In this document: piece by piece, positions 62,725 through 64,000 of the stretch | Numbering within the stretch: position 1 is the first letter of the stretch | How the letters are laid out: every line of letters starts with the position of its first letter | Source of the DNA: Trinickia dinghuensis | Lineage (GTDB): Bacteria; Pseudomonadota; Gammaproteobacteria; Burkholderiales; Burkholderiaceae | Reading direction: 5' to 3' | Assembly (NCBI RefSeq): GCF_003367175.1 | Contig: NZ_QRGA01000010.1 | Span: forward strand, 62,001 to 126,000 | DNA length: 64,000 bases | Notes under the pieces: generated by a model | What the model was told of the DNA's origin: nothing | The model's input: only the letters and a program-made list of their open reading frames with translations | Databases searched by the model: none | Position numbers and translations under genes: made by a program

Positions 62725-64000
62725 ATGCCGAGCCGTACGCCGACCGCCCTATGGGCCCAGCAATTCACGCGGTCGTCGCCGTCGAAGACGAGCCTGCAGG
62801 ACCAGATCCGGCAAATGCTCGTCGCCGCGATCCTCGACGGGCAACTGCCGCCCGACGTCGCTCTGCCGTCGAGCCGGGAGTTGGCCGACCAGCTCGGCGT
62901 CGCGCGCAACACGGTCGTGCTCGCCTACCAAATGCTCGTCGAAGAAGGCTATCTGATCTCGCGCGAGCGCAGCGGACACTTCGTCAATCCGGAGATGCTC
63001 CGCGGCCTGCCCGGTCTCGGCGCGCCGCCGCCCACGGCACCGCTTGCCGCCGAAGACGATACGGCTGGCCGCCCGATCTGGCGGCAGCGCATCGCGCACC
63101 TGCCGTCGAACCAGCGCAACATCGTCAAGCCCGCGAATTGGCAGCACTGCGAGTTTCCCTTCATCTACGGCCAATTCGACCAGTCGCTCTTTCCGACCAA
63201 CGACTGGCGCGAGTGCTGCATGAAAGCGCTGTCGATCATGGAGATCCGCAACTGGGCGCCCGATCTGATCGAACGCGACGACGAATCGCTGATCCAGCAG
63301 ATCCGCACGCGCGTGCTGCCGCGGCGCGGCGTGTTCGCCATGCCCGACGAAATCGTCATCACGATCGGCTGCCAGCAGGCGCTGTACTTGATCGCCGATT
63401 TGCTGTGCGGCCAAGACACGACGGTCGGGTTCGAGAACCCGGGCTACCCCGATGCGCGCAATATCTTCGAGAACCGCAACGCGCGGTTGCTGCCGCTGCG
63501 TGTCGACAGCAACGGCATCGCGCCGGAGACGGCCGAGGATACGCTCGCGCGCTGCGACTACGTGTACGTGACACCGAGCCACCAGTGTCCGACCACGGCG
63601 ACGATGCCGATCGAACGCCGACGCGCGCTGCTCGAAAGCGCTCAGCGCAACGACTTCGTCATCATCGAGGACGACTACGAAAGCGAGAACACGTTCTCCG
63701 GTACGCCGCATCCCGCGCTGAAAAGCCTCGACGCGGCCGACCGCGTCATTTACGTCGGCAGCTTGACGAAGACGTTCGCCCCCGGCTTGCGGCTCGGCTA
63801 TGTGGTCGGCCCGCGCGAACTCATCCGCGAATTGCGCGCGCTGCGGCGCTTGATGATTCGGCATCCCGTAGGCTACGTCCAACGCGCGTTCGCGACGTTT
63901 CTTGCGCTCGGGCACCACGACGCGCTGCTGCGGCGGCTCGCGCACGCCTACCGCGAACGTGCGCAGGCGCTGATGGCCGCGCTCGACGCGCATCTGCCGC
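62725..64000 (+). CDS. MocR-type regulator (GntR HTH fused to aminotransferase), partial
   Basis: Runs off the window after 425 codons. ATG 62725 follows AAAGGAG. The GntR winged HTH is at residues 24-75 (ALPSSRELADQLGVARNTVV), then a linker and a fold-type I aminotransferase domain. It has IIEDDYESE and the PLP lysine in YVGSLTKTFAPG. MocR proteins use bound PLP or an amino acid to control vitamin B6 or amine genes; the target here is unknown. Confidence 0.9.
   Translation, partial: MPSRTPTALWAQQFTRSSPSKTSLQDQIRQMLVAAILDGQLPPDVALPSSRELADQLGVARNTVVLAYQMLVEEGYLISRERSGHFVNPEMLRGLPGLGAPPPTAPLAAEDDTAGRPIWRQRIAHLPSNQRNIVKPANWQHCEFPFIYGQFDQSLFPTNDWRECCMKALSIMEIRNWAPDLIERDDESLIQQIRTRVLPRRGVFAMPDEIVITIGCQQALYLIADLLCGQDTTVGFENPGYPDARNIFENRNARLLPLRVDSNGIAPETAEDTLARCDYVYVTPSHQCPTTATMPIERRRALLESAQRNDFVIIEDDYESENTFSGTPHPALKSLDAADRVIYVGSLTKTFAPGLRLGYVVGPRELIRELRALRRLMIRHPVGYVQRAFATFLALGHHDALLRRLAHAYRERAQALMAALDAHLP

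Noticed and set aside
62749-63993. 414-residue minus-strand frame at the window end
   Set aside because: Antisense to the MocR gene, which translates cleanly with HTH and PLP-lysine motifs.
1-64000. CRISPR array, tRNA or rRNA genes
   Set aside because: No spaced direct repeats of CRISPR size, no cloverleaf-like segments with conserved tRNA boxes and no rRNA-like sequence were seen. The short tandem repeats at 49.6 and 60.0 kb have no spacers.

Overview
The window looks like a chromosomal segment of a Burkholderiaceae bacterium (Paraburkholderia, Caballeronia or Trinickia-like). The evidence is high GC, the style of the catabolic operons (glcDEFG, lutACB, MHS transporters, a non-phosphorylative L-rhamnose cluster) and many LysR, GntR and IclR regulators beside transport and oxidation genes. 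I saw no rRNA, tRNA or CRISPR array.

Region 1 (1-22.2 kb) is a chain of carbon-acid catabolism genes. It opens with a decayed glcC-type regulator, two operator copies, and glcD-glcE-glcF-glcG-glcB, which take glycolate to glyoxylate and then malate. Next come an aconitase X pair, a ClC channel, an IclR regulator, a split ThDP decarboxylase of the sulfopyruvate/phosphonopyruvate type, a HutC-type GntR regulator, a GMC oxidoreductase, an MHS transporter and an aldehyde dehydrogenase. Related operator-like sequences lie before the AcnX, decarboxylase and GMC units, and a promoter segment of roughly 94-125 bp is duplicated. This suggests one uncharacterised pathway that may feed the glycolate operon. 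The right edge carries a broken IS30 element, a TPR-like fragment, an alpha/beta hydrolase and a flavin reductase.

Region 2 (22.4-38.6 kb) holds housekeeping and accessory genes: a conserved small protein, a thioesterase, LysR with mmsA, a sterol desaturase-like protein, a DUF4410 lipoprotein, an OmpR/EnvZ-like pair, an EF-hand protein, and an aspartate module (LysR, aspA, two ABC permeases, an ATPase, and a divergent binding protein). A DUF3830 protein and a 41-codon ORF behind two perfect hairpins follow.

Region 3 (38.7-49.4 kb) is a complete non-phosphorylative L-rhamnose system: ABC importer RhaSQPT, lactonase, mutarotase, LysR, rhamnose dehydrogenase, rhamnonate dehydratase, 2-keto-3-deoxyrhamnonate dehydrogenase and an FAH-type hydrolase. 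The expected end products are pyruvate and L-lactate. Both outward promoters share a motif.

Region 4 (49.6-54.2 kb) is an accessory island with a 9-bp tandem repeat, a putative 2OG-Fe(II) oxygenase, an AAA ATPase with a RloB-like partner (candidate defence pair), a truncated DHA2 transporter, a DUF1993 remnant and a small secreted repeat protein.

Region 5 (54.5-64 kb) has lldR with lutA-lutC-lutB for L-lactate oxidation (a logical partner of the rhamnose cluster), a Cys-type sulfatase with an MHS transporter and LysR regulator, and a MocR regulator cut by the window end.
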